From contig JAQWLN010000051.1 of assembly GCA_029247265.1 (NCBI GenBank), positions 1 through 52,439 of the forward strand: a DNA stretch of 52,439 bases, in the 5' to 3' direction. Both the position numbers and the translations under genes were made by a program. This stretch comes from Fuerstiella sp. GTDB taxonomy: Bacteria > Planctomycetota > Planctomycetia > Planctomycetales > Planctomycetaceae. Positions within the stretch are counted from its first letter, which is position 1. Each line of letters begins with the position of its first letter. Positions 9,787 to 18,743 of the stretch are shown piece after piece. The notes below the pieces were generated by a model that was not told where the DNA came from, made no database searches, and saw only the letters and a list, made by a program, of their open reading frames with translations.

Positions 9787-9901
9787 CAGGTTGCAAAGAG
9801 AGACTCTCGATTTTCCTCTATAGGGATACAACCAAAGCTGACGGAATGATCAAGGTCACCGGAAGAGTATTCATGAACCAAAGGCGCGTTCAGTAACAAG
9901 C

Positions 9902-12262
9902 ATGGCTCGGAGAAGACAACAAAACGCGATATCGCTGTTTCCTTTTCTTGCAGTTCTGGTCTGCACGATGGGAGCATTGATTCTATTGTTGTTGGTGACG
10001 ACAAGGCGAATTCGCAACGACCAGAGGCACGCAGTAATGGCTCAGGTCGCCGACAGTCCGTCCGAGCCAACTGTCGCTCAGGGGCCGGCTTCGTCCGGCT
10101 CCGAAAAAATCACAAAACAGGATGGAACTGCCTCAGTTTCTGACGAGCGACCTGAAGAAGAGGGGGGTGTGATTACTCCCGAGGCAGCCCTGGACATCCA
10201 TGTTTCGAAAGCTTCCGACGCGTCTCCCGATCGCCCCAGCGACACCGCTCGACAGGCTGAGATCCATGGGTTGGAGGAATTACTGACAGCAGAATTGGCG
10301 CGTCAACAGACGCTCAGTCATCAACTGAAAGTCGCCAGGGATGAGCTTGAGAGTCATTCGCTCGAGAAGGACGATTATCACTCGGAAGTAAAACAACTTG
10401 CCGAGTTACGGAAACGGGAGTCGAATCTGGCAGAGGAACTGGACCGCAGACAGCAGAACCTGACTCAGCTTAAATCGGTTCTCGACTCCAGTTCGGAAAA
10501 GACTGAACAGGCGGAGGCCATCTTGTCGTCACGAGAGTCAGCCCTGATCAACCTGCGAAAAATCGCTGCGGACACAGAACGACAGGCACGATCCTCAGGC
10601 ACTGATCAGACCGTCGTTGATTTTACAAACAGTACGGGAACGAGGCGTTCGCCCATTCTGATTGACGTGACGGAGAACGGATTCGAATTTTTGCCGGCGG
10701 GAATAAAGTTGACTGCAGCGAACATGCAGGGCTTTCCCGTGAATGATAACCCGTTGATATCAGGAGTTCTGAGTCTGCACGATCGTCGGCATGGTGGGTC
10801 CCTGACCATAAAACCCTACGTCCTGCTGCTTGTGCGTCCCAACGGCAGCATTCCATTTTATTCCGCTCAGCGATTCCTGAAAGCGGGCGACATTCATTTT
10901 GGTTACGAATTGATTGATCAGGAAAAACTGATTTCCGCCGGGGCTCTGGATGCTGACGAACGCGACGCTTTGCGCGCGTCAGTGCTGGCAGCACTCACGC
11001 GCCGACAAAATCTGTATGGTGGCTTAATCAATAAATATCAGACACGGCCTGATCCACGGACGACGTCGAATTCGCGAAAAGCGCGAGTGCTGCCCGATGG
11101 TCGAGTTCTGATGGGGGATGAAGCGGCTGGCGATGAACGCGACGGTCGGTTTTATGCAGGTGGTGAAGCGCCTCCTCCGCGGCATCTTCGTTCTGCAGAG
11201 CCACCGCGGCAAAGTGTGGATCCGAACGAGTCGTTTGGTCGTCAGGATGGAGTTGCCGGACCTGCCCGGGGAACTGCGGAGTGGTGGTCCGACAATGATG
11301 CCGACGTGCACGATTCGGTGGACGCCCAGCCGAACCTGCCACAGGCGGCGCCCCACGAAAATATGGACGTTGCGATTGTGCCACGAGCGACCTTTGATGA
11401 TGGAAATAGTGAAGCGTCAGACACTGCGCGATTCAACGGCGCCGAGACGAAGCGTTCTCATTCGAAACGGCGCCTTCTCAAAGGTAACAGCGGAATTAGT
11501 GATGGCCGCCTTGCCGTACCGCCGAAAGGCAGTCTAGCCAGTAAAGACCTGCAGCGACCTGATCGCATGGATCCTTCAGCCCCGTCCGGCTGGCCGATGA
11601 CGGAGTACGCACACTCCGAGTCGGCAACCCGCACAGCCGGACCGGCTGGGGATCCTGTATCGGCAGACATCTCAGGCAGAATGCCAGCCGACGAGATTGG
11701 GGCCATGGCCGAGATGGGACGCCCCGGAACATCGTCCGGCAGCTCCAGCGCTGGCCCGCAACCGGATCCCTTTCTGCAGAAGCTGCTGAGCAAAGGTAAA
11801 GCCCAGGCATTGTCTGGGCTGATCAGCCGCGTGCCCGTTACTGTGTATATTGATGCGACGGGTTTGACGGTCGGAGCTGCCGAAACGATCAACACCGCGG
11901 GCTGGGACACCGACCAGGTTCTGGGCGCAATGCTGCAGGGACTGTCGCGTGAAATGAGATTTGCGCCGAGCATCAGCGACGCTCAGTCGCTGCCGATCGT
12001 TCGTTTTGTGGTGAGTCCAGGGGCCAGCGTGATGCAGCTGCATCTGGCGGCAAAGTTGCGCAAGGCCGGAATACCGTCGACCGCAGTGACTGTCGACAGG
12101 AGGTATTCCCAGTCGCGACAGTTGTTTGATGGTCGCCTCGATGCAGGGAAACACGAGTTCTCCCCAGGTTTCGGAGAAACTGAAAAAGCTGAACCAGCAG
12201 AGCCCATCACCCCGTCCGGGATTCTGCGGCCGCCACGTCGTGACCGGAGGCTTGCCATATGA
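9902..12262 (+). CDS. Single-span coiled-coil protein, putative B-type subunit 1 of ExbB-like system
   Basis: The product has 786 residues. A basic N-terminus (MARRRQQNAIS) leads straight into one membrane helix at residues 11-33 (LFPFLAVLVCTMGALILLLL), the topology of ExbD/TolR/MotB, but without the acidic residue those carry. A coiled coil follows at about 120-235, then a compact domain at 245-345 containing VLLLVRPNGSIPFY and HFGYEL. After a disordered, Pro/Ser/Asp-rich stretch of about 250 residues comes a C-terminal domain (about 640-745) with VPVTVYIDATGLTVGAAE and LPIVRFVVSPGAS. It overlaps the next gene by four bases (ATGA), so the two are translated together. I infer a partner role for the channel protein upstream. 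Confidence 0.7.
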   Translation: MARRRQQNAISLFPFLAVLVCTMGALILLLLVTTRRIRNDQRHAVMAQVADSPSEPTVAQGPASSGSEKITKQDGTASVSDERPEEEGGVITPEAALDIHVSKASDASPDRPSDTARQAEIHGLEELLTAELARQQTLSHQLKVARDELESHSLEKDDYHSEVKQLAELRKRESNLAEELDRRQQNLTQLKSVLDSSSEKTEQAEAILSSRESALINLRKIAADTERQARSSGTDQTVVDFTNSTGTRRSPILIDVTENGFEFLPAGIKLTAANMQGFPVNDNPLISGVLSLHDRRHGGSLTIKPYVLLLVRPNGSIPFYSAQRFLKAGDIHFGYELIDQEKLISAGALDADERDALRASVLAALTRRQNLYGGLINKYQTRPDPRTTSNSRKARVLPDGRVLMGDEAAGDERDGRFYAGGEAPPPRHLRSAEPPRQSVDPNESFGRQDGVAGPARGTAEWWSDNDADVHDSVDAQPNLPQAAPHENMDVAIVPRATFDDGNSEASDTARFNGAETKRSHSKRRLLKGNSGISDGRLAVPPKGSLASKDLQRPDRMDPSAPSGWPMTEYAHSESATRTAGPAGDPVSADISGRMPADEIGAMAEMGRPGTSSGSSSAGPQPDPFLQKLLSKGKAQALSGLISRVPVTVYIDATGLTVGAAETINTAGWDTDQVLGAMLQGLSREMRFAPSISDAQSLPIVRFVVSPGASVMQLHLAAKLRKAGIPSTAVTVDRRYSQSRQLFDGRLDAGKHEFSPGFGETEKAEPAEPITPSGILRPPRRDRRLAI

Positions 12263-13533
12263 GTCGTCGAAGAAGCAGTGGTGATCAGGAATTCGGATCT
12301 GATTCGTTTCTGGACATTATCGCCAATATCGTGGGCATACTGATCATTCTCATCGTTGTGGCCGGCTTGCGCGTGGCTCGACAGCCCGCGGTGGCGGCGC
12401 CGGCAGATTCGACGAACGCGGCTGCTGCGATCGATACCGAGTTGGGCTCGTTTGACATGGTTGTTGCGGCCGTCGACGAGCCGGACTCGGGAGTCCTGCC
12501 CCCCCCGGTTCCTGACTTCGGTTCGGGCAGAAAAACGGAAAATCCAGTTCTGACCGCGGATCCTTTTCTTGATGTGCCTGATGGCGCAGGGCAATTGTTG
12601 ACCGTTTCTGTGTTACCCGAGTTTGAGGAACAAGTTCAAGGCCTGTCATTGGATTTGACAATGGCAAAGGCGAACACAGCAACATCTGAGGCAGAGCTGC
12701 AGCAGCTGCTCGACATGATGGAGCAGCGGCGCGGCAACGAAAAGCTTCAGCGAACGCGGCTCAAAGGTGTCAGTCAGCAGCGAGCTGCATTATCCGAGTC
12801 AATTACCGACCTCACGGAGTCCCTCAAGTCTACCGACGGAAAGGTCGCAGCATTCGAGTCAACGCTCACATCTTTGACCAGTCGGCAGACGTACATCGCT
12901 GATGCGTTAAAGCAGATAGGGCAGGAAACACAGCGGTTGAGCGAAGTCCTTGAAGTCGTTGAGCAGCAGCAGCCTGCGGCGGACCGTCTGCATCATCGAT
13001 TGTCGCCGGTCGGAAGTGCCGTCACGGAGGGGGAAATTCATTTTCGTCTTAGCGGTGGCCGCATCGCTCACATTCCTCTTGAGCCATTGCTGGATCGGTT
13101 AAAGGAACAGGTTTCGGCACGCCGCAGTGTTGTGATGAGATTTAACCGCTACGAAGGAGTGATCGGGCCCATTGGGGGATTCCACATGAAGTATACCGTG
13201 GAACGACAAACTGTCTCACCGCTGCAAGCGCTGCAGTACGGGCAGAACGCCTACCGTGTCAGCGTTTCTCGCTGGTCGATTCTGCCAGCCGAAACGCTCG
13301 AGGCGGAACCAATGGAGGCGGCTCTGCGAATCGGCTCGCGAATGCGTCAGATAATGGAGGCCACCGACCCGGACACAGTGATTACCGTGTGGCTGTACCC
13401 TGACGACTTTCAGCACTTCGGCAGAATCCGTGAATTTGCACACGGCCTGAATCTCAGAGTTGCAGCGCGTCCGCTGCCGAATGGGACTCCCATTGCCGGT
13501 TCCCCTAACGGCAGCCGCTCCACGTCGCAGTGA
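12259..13533 (+). CDS. Single-span coiled-coil protein, putative B-type subunit 2 of ExbB-like system
   Basis: The product has 424 residues and overlaps the preceding gene by four bases. A short cytoplasmic tail is followed by a membrane helix with an acidic residue at its start: SDSFLDIIANIVGILIIL, with Asp19 placed like the proton-carrying Asp of MotB/ExbD. A Pro-rich linker leads to a coiled coil at about 140-240. The C-terminal domain includes VITVWLYPDDFQHFGRIREF and LNLRVAARPLP, which resembles the VRPNGSIPFY and HFGYEL segment of the preceding protein. The two B-like proteins may therefore share a domain. This one would supply the proton-binding Asp. The function of the complex is unknown. 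Confidence 0.72.
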   Translation: MSRRRSSGDQEFGSDSFLDIIANIVGILIILIVVAGLRVARQPAVAAPADSTNAAAAIDTELGSFDMVVAAVDEPDSGVLPPPVPDFGSGRKTENPVLTADPFLDVPDGAGQLLTVSVLPEFEEQVQGLSLDLTMAKANTATSEAELQQLLDMMEQRRGNEKLQRTRLKGVSQQRAALSESITDLTESLKSTDGKVAAFESTLTSLTSRQTYIADALKQIGQETQRLSEVLEVVEQQQPAADRLHHRLSPVGSAVTEGEIHFRLSGGRIAHIPLEPLLDRLKEQVSARRSVVMRFNRYEGVIGPIGGFHMKYTVERQTVSPLQALQYGQNAYRVSVSRWSILPAETLEAEPMEAALRIGSRMRQIMEATDPDTVITVWLYPDDFQHFGRIREFAHGLNLRVAARPLPNGTPIAGSPNGSRSTSQ

Positions 13534-13593
13534 CGCACACCTGTTCAACGCTGGTCCTTGTCACCAACTGCTCCAATGTCAAATTTGATCAGG

Positions 13594-13675
13594 GTGGCCG
13601 GTGGCTGGTGGCTGGACTGAGCCTGCGAAGGAAGCCCCGGGGTTTTGCTCGTTCCTCACTCCAACCACCGGCCAC
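13594..13675. repeat. Dispersed hairpin repeat, family 1 (copy a)
   Basis: The ends are a perfect 11-base inverted repeat, GTGGCCGGTGG at 13594 and CCACCGGCCAC at 13665. The core reads GAGCCTGCGAAGGAAGCCCC followed by GGGGTTTTGCTCGTTCCTC. Close relatives of the core occur at 28172, 29806 and, in reverse orientation, at 33617. It sits in the 303-base gap between 13533 and 13837; nothing else is recognised in that gap. Confidence 0.75.
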
Positions 13676-13836
13676 CATTTCAACCTGGCAACATCATTTT
13701 GTTGTCGCACCTGACGCCATCAGTCACTGATGCTTGGCTGACATGGTGCGTCAGGTAATGTTAAGGTACCAACATCGTGTCCTGGCACGCCTGAATTCTG
13801 ACTCGGCTATGCACGAACGTCCCAAGCAATCAACAG

Positions 13837-14655
13837 ATGTATCACCTTCGCGTTTTCTTCACCTTCTTTCGCAATGCTTTGATTCGCGAGATGATGTTTC
13901 AGGGGAATTTCCTGATCCAGATCATCACGCGGGCATTCTGGTTCTTTGCTCAGATCGCATTGTTTGAAATCATTTTCTCGAAGGTGCCGGAGATCAACGG
14001 CTGGTCCCGGGATCAGTACTTCGCGTTCATGGCGACGGGAATGCTGATCAATGGAATCGTGGAAACGTTCTTCATGCCGAACTGCGCGAATCTGAGTGAG
14101 CAGATCCGCACCGGTCGACTGGACTTTGTTCTGGTCAAACCTGTCGACAGTCAGTTTCTGGTGTCACTTGAACGCATCAACCTGGCCATGCTCAGCCAGG
14201 TTGTTCTGGCATTGGGACTGCTGACACGTTCTCTTTGGAGAATCGGTGACTCGCTGAGTGTATTTCAGGTAAGCGTCTTCTTGTTTTACGTTGCGCTGGG
14301 CGTGATGTTTTTTTACTCCATGATGATCGTGACGGCGTGTTCCAGTATTTTTCTGGGACGGAATCAGGGCCTGTACGATTTCTGGTTCTACATTACGGTG
14401 TTTGCTAGGTATCCCCGCAGCATCTACGACGGACGTGAAGATTCTCGCTTTGAAGCCGGCGAAATTCTGCAGTGCGGTTTTACCTATGTCATGCCAATCC
14501 TGTTGGTGGTGACTGTGCCGGCTCGGGTTATCGCGAAAGAAATTGAGCAACCGCACCTGGCTGTTGTGTCTCTTCTGGCGGCCGCAGTGGGAATGTTGAT
14601 CGCTCGCGCGGTGTTTCGTTGGTCGCTCAATCACTATCGCAGCGCCAGCAGCTGA
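13837..14655 (+). CDS. ABC-2 type transporter permease
   Basis: This 272-residue protein has six hydrophobic segments, including FWFFAQIALFEIIF, LSQVVLALGLL, VFLFYVALGVMFFYSMMIV, YVMPILLVVTVP and LAVVSLLAAAVGMLIA. The cytoplasmic motif EQIRTGRLDFVLVKPVDSQF is characteristic of the ABC-2 permease family that includes ABC2_membrane_6 proteins. It would form the membrane half of an ABC exporter. No ATPase gene is next to it in the window, so the partner must be encoded elsewhere. The substrate is unknown. Confidence 0.85.
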   Translation: MYHLRVFFTFFRNALIREMMFQGNFLIQIITRAFWFFAQIALFEIIFSKVPEINGWSRDQYFAFMATGMLINGIVETFFMPNCANLSEQIRTGRLDFVLVKPVDSQFLVSLERINLAMLSQVVLALGLLTRSLWRIGDSLSVFQVSVFLFYVALGVMFFYSMMIVTACSSIFLGRNQGLYDFWFYITVFARYPRSIYDGREDSRFEAGEILQCGFTYVMPILLVVTVPARVIAKEIEQPHLAVVSLLAAAVGMLIARAVFRWSLNHYRSASS

Positions 14656-14986
14656 CGCGGCTGAAACGTGCGTCATCGCTCCGCAGACTTTCTGACGCAC
14701 GATTCTGCCGGAGTTCGCAACGCCTTACCGGCAGGATTAGCCGTCTGTTGCGCAGATGCCGCCGACGTACTGGCACTAAGGCGATAAGCGGAACGGCGCG
14801 CCGGATGATTCGGCAATTCGGAGTACGATTTGGTCTGCCGCAACGTTCACTGCGGGGATATGTTGCCAGGAAAGATGGTCAGAGAAACCAGTGCTGGTTC
14901 GAGTCTGCTGGCCATAAATATTCTGAGTTATCAGGTTTTCAGGCCACTGCCCCTTCGTCAATCTGACGCAGCGCGCCCGAAAAAAG
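14656..14986. other. Intergenic region
   Basis: This 331-base gap lies between the ABC permease and the epimerase gene. I see no conserved reading frame, repeat or clear terminator. Confidence 0.35.
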
Positions 14987-16615
14987 ATGTTCATATCCAA
15001 GGAATTCCCCGTGGACAGACGAACCTCCGTCAATCCGGATTCCCTCGTCAGTGCATTCCGTTTTCGTCTGTTCGGTTCGGCCGGCTGGACGGCGGTTGCG
15101 TCTCGGATGAGTGTTGACTTTACGATTGCAAATTTGGCGTTGATTGCAGCGGCAATGTGTCGACTGTTTACCAGTCACCAGCTGTCGTCAGCGGACCCGA
15201 TCGGAGCCGTCGCGGAACGCGTTAACTCCACCTATCTGATGAATGCAGCGTGGTTCTGTCTGACGGCCGTCGCCCTGTTGGCGCTCACTGGCGTCTACCG
15301 TCCGGTGCCGAGTGGTCGTTTGCCGGATCGACTGATCGCAACTGCCAAATCGTGTGTGGCCGGTTTCTTTCTGCACTTCTGTTTTGGAAGTCTGGTTCTG
15401 GGACGTCCCCTGCCGGCGCTGGAACTGGGGATTCCTGCATGGTCAATGCTCTTTGCTGGCGTTGCTCTGGTGCGAGTCTCACGCTATTCGATCTCGTCGT
15501 GGTTTCACCTGATTCCGAAGTCCGAATCACGTGGAGTGGCGCATATTGAATCCGTTTTGGTCGTCGGGGGCGCCGGTTACGTCGGTTCGGAACTTGTACG
15601 GCAACTGCTGGATTCCGGCTACAGGGTCCGTGTGCTGGATCTGCAGCTGTTCGGGTTGGATCCATTACAGGATCTGCTCACCAATAAGCGCCTGCAGGTC
15701 CAAAAAGGTGACTTCCGCAATATCGAACACGTCACCAAAGCATTGCGAGACATGGATGCGGTCGTGCATCTGGCCGCCATCGTTGGTGATCCGGCCTGTG
15801 CGATTGACGAAGACACGACAATTGCAGTCAACTACCAGGCTGCCAGAATGATGGCTCAACTGGCGCGGGCCAACGGCATTTCACGATTCGTCTTTGCGTC
15901 CACATGCAGCGTGTACGGTGCGTCCGATGGCGTTGGTGAGATCAGTGAAAATGGAACTCTGAATCCAGTCTCCCTGTACGCGACGACAAAAATTGATGCC
16001 GAACAGGCATTGATGGAAACGGCTGACGAATGCTTTCAGCCGACAATGCTCCGCTTCGGAACCGCCTACGGTCTGTCGCACCGACCGCGTTTCGACCTCG
16101 TCGCCAATCTGTTCAGTGCGAAAGCAGTGACCGACGGCGAAATCTGTGTCTTCAATGGGCACTATGCTCGCCCTTTTATTCACGTTCGAGATATGGCTCG
16201 TGCCTGCCATGCCTGTCTGGAAGCTCCGCTGCATCGTGTTGGAAGCGAGATCTTCAACGTGGGCGACGAAAGCCAGAATTACACGATCAGCCAGCTGGGC
16301 AGCATGGTTGCTCAGCACGTGCCTGGCACGACGGTCAAAGAGGAATGTGACGATAACGACCCTCGTAGCTATCGGGTCTCATTCGCAAAGATTCGCTCGG
16401 TGCTGGACTTTGAGGCCAGCATTGACGTGTCTGAAGGTGTCCGAGAAATGGTGGATGCAGTGCGAGATGGCCGGATCGGCGACTGGCACGACCCGATCTA
16501 CAGCAATCAGATGCAGATGCAGGAATATGGTCTGCAGGTACTGAAGTTTCCTGCGGCCCGTCCATCTGATATCGACATGCCTGCGACGTCCGAGTTCCTC
16601 CGCCGTGCTGCGTGA
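14987..16615 (+). CDS. Membrane-anchored NAD-dependent sugar epimerase/dehydratase
   Basis: The product has 542 residues in two parts. Residues 1-180 carry about four hydrophobic segments (about 43-62, 84-102, 118-138, 150-165). From residue 188 a complete extended short-chain dehydrogenase follows: Rossmann motif VVGGAGYVGS, acidic residue at the end of strand 2 (RVLDLQL), VVHLAAIVGDP, the catalytic serine in STCSVYG and the YATTK catalytic Tyr-Lys pair. The C-terminal half has the substrate-domain motif RPFIHVRDMARA. It should convert a nucleotide sugar at the membrane, probably for polysaccharide or glycan synthesis. The anchor resembles the arrangement in CapD/FlaA1-type enzymes, but the exact reaction cannot be assigned. 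Confidence 0.82.
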   Translation: MFISKEFPVDRRTSVNPDSLVSAFRFRLFGSAGWTAVASRMSVDFTIANLALIAAAMCRLFTSHQLSSADPIGAVAERVNSTYLMNAAWFCLTAVALLALTGVYRPVPSGRLPDRLIATAKSCVAGFFLHFCFGSLVLGRPLPALELGIPAWSMLFAGVALVRVSRYSISSWFHLIPKSESRGVAHIESVLVVGGAGYVGSELVRQLLDSGYRVRVLDLQLFGLDPLQDLLTNKRLQVQKGDFRNIEHVTKALRDMDAVVHLAAIVGDPACAIDEDTTIAVNYQAARMMAQLARANGISRFVFASTCSVYGASDGVGEISENGTLNPVSLYATTKIDAEQALMETADECFQPTMLRFGTAYGLSHRPRFDLVANLFSAKAVTDGEICVFNGHYARPFIHVRDMARACHACLEAPLHRVGSEIFNVGDESQNYTISQLGSMVAQHVPGTTVKEECDDNDPRSYRVSFAKIRSVLDFEASIDVSEGVREMVDAVRDGRIGDWHDPIYSNQMQMQEYGLQVLKFPAARPSDIDMPATSEFLRRAA

Positions 16616-16633
16616 CTCCTGCGTTCAGCAGAG

Positions 16634-17056
16634 TCAGCCTTCCAGTCGAAATCCGCGAGGCAGCAGTTCAGACAGTAACACAGCTTCCGGTTCGGCATCT
16701 TCGGCCTTGTTCAGATCGTCAATCAGGACCGTCATTGCCGGATTGAATTCGTACAGGAACTGCCGGCAGGTTCCGCATGGCACCGGAGTACCTGTCAGCG
16801 AAATACAAACCGCCACGATATCCTGCTGCCCGGCAGCAATCGCCGCGCATGCCGCCGAGCGTTCTGCACAGATCGTGAGTCCGTACGATGCGTTCTCGAC
16901 ATTGCAGCCGGAAAAAATGTTCCCCGCTTGCGTCAACACTGCCGCGCCCACGGAAAACTTTGAGTACGGCGCGTAGGCATGGGACCGAGCCTCACGCGAC
17001 TCGGCAACAAGGTCATGCCATTGGGGAGGCAGGGCAGCGTTGGAGACACCTGGCAT
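16634..17056 (-). CDS. cdd: Cytidine deaminase
   Basis: The product has 140 residues. It deaminates cytidine and deoxycytidine to uridine and deoxyuridine in pyrimidine salvage. The zinc site is complete: CAERSA supplies the Cys ligand and catalytic Glu, and PCGTCRQ the other two Cys. The substrate-binding motif YAPYSKFSVGAAV and the GCNVENASYG segment are also present. The ATG at 17056 gives the normal family length; the frame is open to 17146, but that extension looks non-coding. It is divergent from the acyltransferase gene at 17252 and convergent with the epimerase, with only 18 bases between their stops. Confidence 0.92.
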   Translation of the reverse strand: MPGVSNAALPPQWHDLVAESREARSHAYAPYSKFSVGAAVLTQAGNIFSGCNVENASYGLTICAERSAACAAIAAGQQDIVAVCISLTGTPVPCGTCRQFLYEFNPAMTVLIDDLNKAEDAEPEAVLLSELLPRGFRLEG

Positions 17057-17251
17057 TGAACTCTGTCCGTCGTGTGATTCGTAACTGTGAAGTCCACAGA
17101 TTACACAGATGGGACCGAATTTGCGCGGACCTGGGACAGAGAGCACGTTGGCATTCTACGCTGTAATCCGCGAAATCTATGGACAACATTCGGCGATCGC
17201 CGCAGCAATAGTTCGTGACGGGGCAGTATTCACGGTACGATAGCAGGCCAA

Positions 17252-18736
17252 TTGACCTCATTCCCCCGGTTGTCTTCCCGCCCTTTTCAACAGATCGCAT
17301 TTACCGTGGCCGAAACTTACCGTCTGCAGAAATCCGCTCAGCCAAAGGGCGCACCTCCAGCCCCCACCGCGACTTCGACGGGGAAAGTTCGGCCGCCTGC
17401 ACCGCCGAAACGTTTCGTATCACTGGATGCGTATCGAGGCTTCATTATGGCGATGCTGGCTGCGAGCGGTTTCGGGATCTTCCGTCTTGCCCAGTTGGAA
17501 CCGGATAATGCGGTCTGGCAGATCTGGGACTACGAAACGTTCCAGCAATTGAAGCCTCACTTTACGCATCCACCGTGGGCAAGCATCAATGGTTGGGGCG
17601 GAGTTTCCTTCTGGGATCTGATTCAGCCTTCGTTCATGTTCATGGTTGGTGTTGCCATGCCATTTTCGTACGCTCGACGAGGTGCCATGGGTAGCTCGAA
17701 TACTCGTCGGCTTTGTCATGCTGTGTTCCGAGCCATCATTCTTACACTGATGGGAGTGTTCCTGGCGTCGCAGAATTCCGATTCGACCAACTGGATCTTC
17801 ACCAACGTGCTGGCACAGATTGGTCTGGGTTATGTTTTTGCCTACCTGCTGCTGGGGCGGTCGACGTCCGTTCAGTTGGGAGCACTAGTGATGATCCTGA
17901 TGGGATACTGGGGCTTCTTTGTCTGGAATCCTCCGCCCGCGGAATACGATTATGCGGCCGTAGATGCGTCCCTTGAAGACGGACAGGTCTTCGAAGGAGA
18001 ATTTGCGGCGTGGTCAAAGAACGCCAATGCGGGCCACTTTTTCGATGTGTGGTTTCTGAACGTGCTGCGAAACCCTGCAGATGCTTTGCCAGCCACCGAC
18101 GAATCTGACGATGAAGTCGTTGCCGTTAATTCAGGTGCTGCCGCTGAGCGGGACTTGCTGCACAGGTGGCTGTTTTCCAGTCCGGACCGAAATACTCATA
18201 ATCGAGGCGGCTATGTGACGCTCAACTTTATTCCGTCGATTGCGACGATACTGCTTGGAATTCTGTGTGGACAGCTACTGATGGGGCGAGCCAGCACCGG
18301 CAACAAGCTGGGGACGTTGATTCTGGCAGGAGCGATCTGTTTCGGCCTTGGGATTCTTGCCCACGACACCGTGTGCCCTATTGTGAAACGCATCTGGACG
18401 CCCAGCTGGGTGCTGTTCAGTGGCGGCTACGTGATCTGGATGCTGGCAGCGTTTTATCTGGTGTTCGACATTCTGCCGCTGCGAAAACTTGCGTTTCCGC
18501 TGGTGGTGGTTGGCATGAACTCCATCGTCATGTACATGTTGGGGCAGCTGCTGCGGCCGTGGGTAGGGCAGCAGATCGTGCGGACACATTTTGCAGGTCT
18601 GTTGTCGGAATTCTTTGGCGAAGGCTGTCTTGAAGCGAATGGTATCGGCGCAATGCTGGTGCCGACGACGACTTTTGCGGTGTTCTGGCTGGTGGCATTC
18701 TGGATGTATCGAAACCGCTACTTCGTTCGCGTGTGA
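17252..18736 (+). CDS. DUF5009 / HGSNAT-like membrane acyltransferase
   Basis: This 494-residue polytopic membrane protein opens with a long Ala/Pro-rich cytoplasmic leader, so translation may really begin at the in-frame GTG at 17306. The family signature RFVSLDAYRGFIMAML is followed by roughly ten membrane helices and the segment FWDLIQPSFMFMVGVAMPFS. These proteins resemble heparan-alpha-glucosaminide N-acetyltransferase, which passes acetyl groups from cytoplasmic acetyl-CoA to sugars across the membrane. A comparable role in modifying envelope or imported glycans is an inference. It ends seven bases from the convergent cytochrome gene. Confidence 0.8.
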   Translation: MTSFPRLSSRPFQQIAFTVAETYRLQKSAQPKGAPPAPTATSTGKVRPPAPPKRFVSLDAYRGFIMAMLAASGFGIFRLAQLEPDNAVWQIWDYETFQQLKPHFTHPPWASINGWGGVSFWDLIQPSFMFMVGVAMPFSYARRGAMGSSNTRRLCHAVFRAIILTLMGVFLASQNSDSTNWIFTNVLAQIGLGYVFAYLLLGRSTSVQLGALVMILMGYWGFFVWNPPPAEYDYAAVDASLEDGQVFEGEFAAWSKNANAGHFFDVWFLNVLRNPADALPATDESDDEVVAVNSGAAAERDLLHRWLFSSPDRNTHNRGGYVTLNFIPSIATILLGILCGQLLMGRASTGNKLGTLILAGAICFGLGILAHDTVCPIVKRIWTPSWVLFSGGYVIWMLAAFYLVFDILPLRKLAFPLVVVGMNSIVMYMLGQLLRPWVGQQIVRTHFAGLLSEFFGEGCLEANGIGAMLVPTTTFAVFWLVAFWMYRNRYFVRV

Positions 18737-18743
18737 GCCTCGG

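Noticed and set aside
8267..13533. Zorya anti-phage system
   Set aside because: ZorA and ZorB would fit in part, but there is no ZorC, ZorD helicase or ZorE nuclease, and neither B-like protein has an OmpA-like domain.
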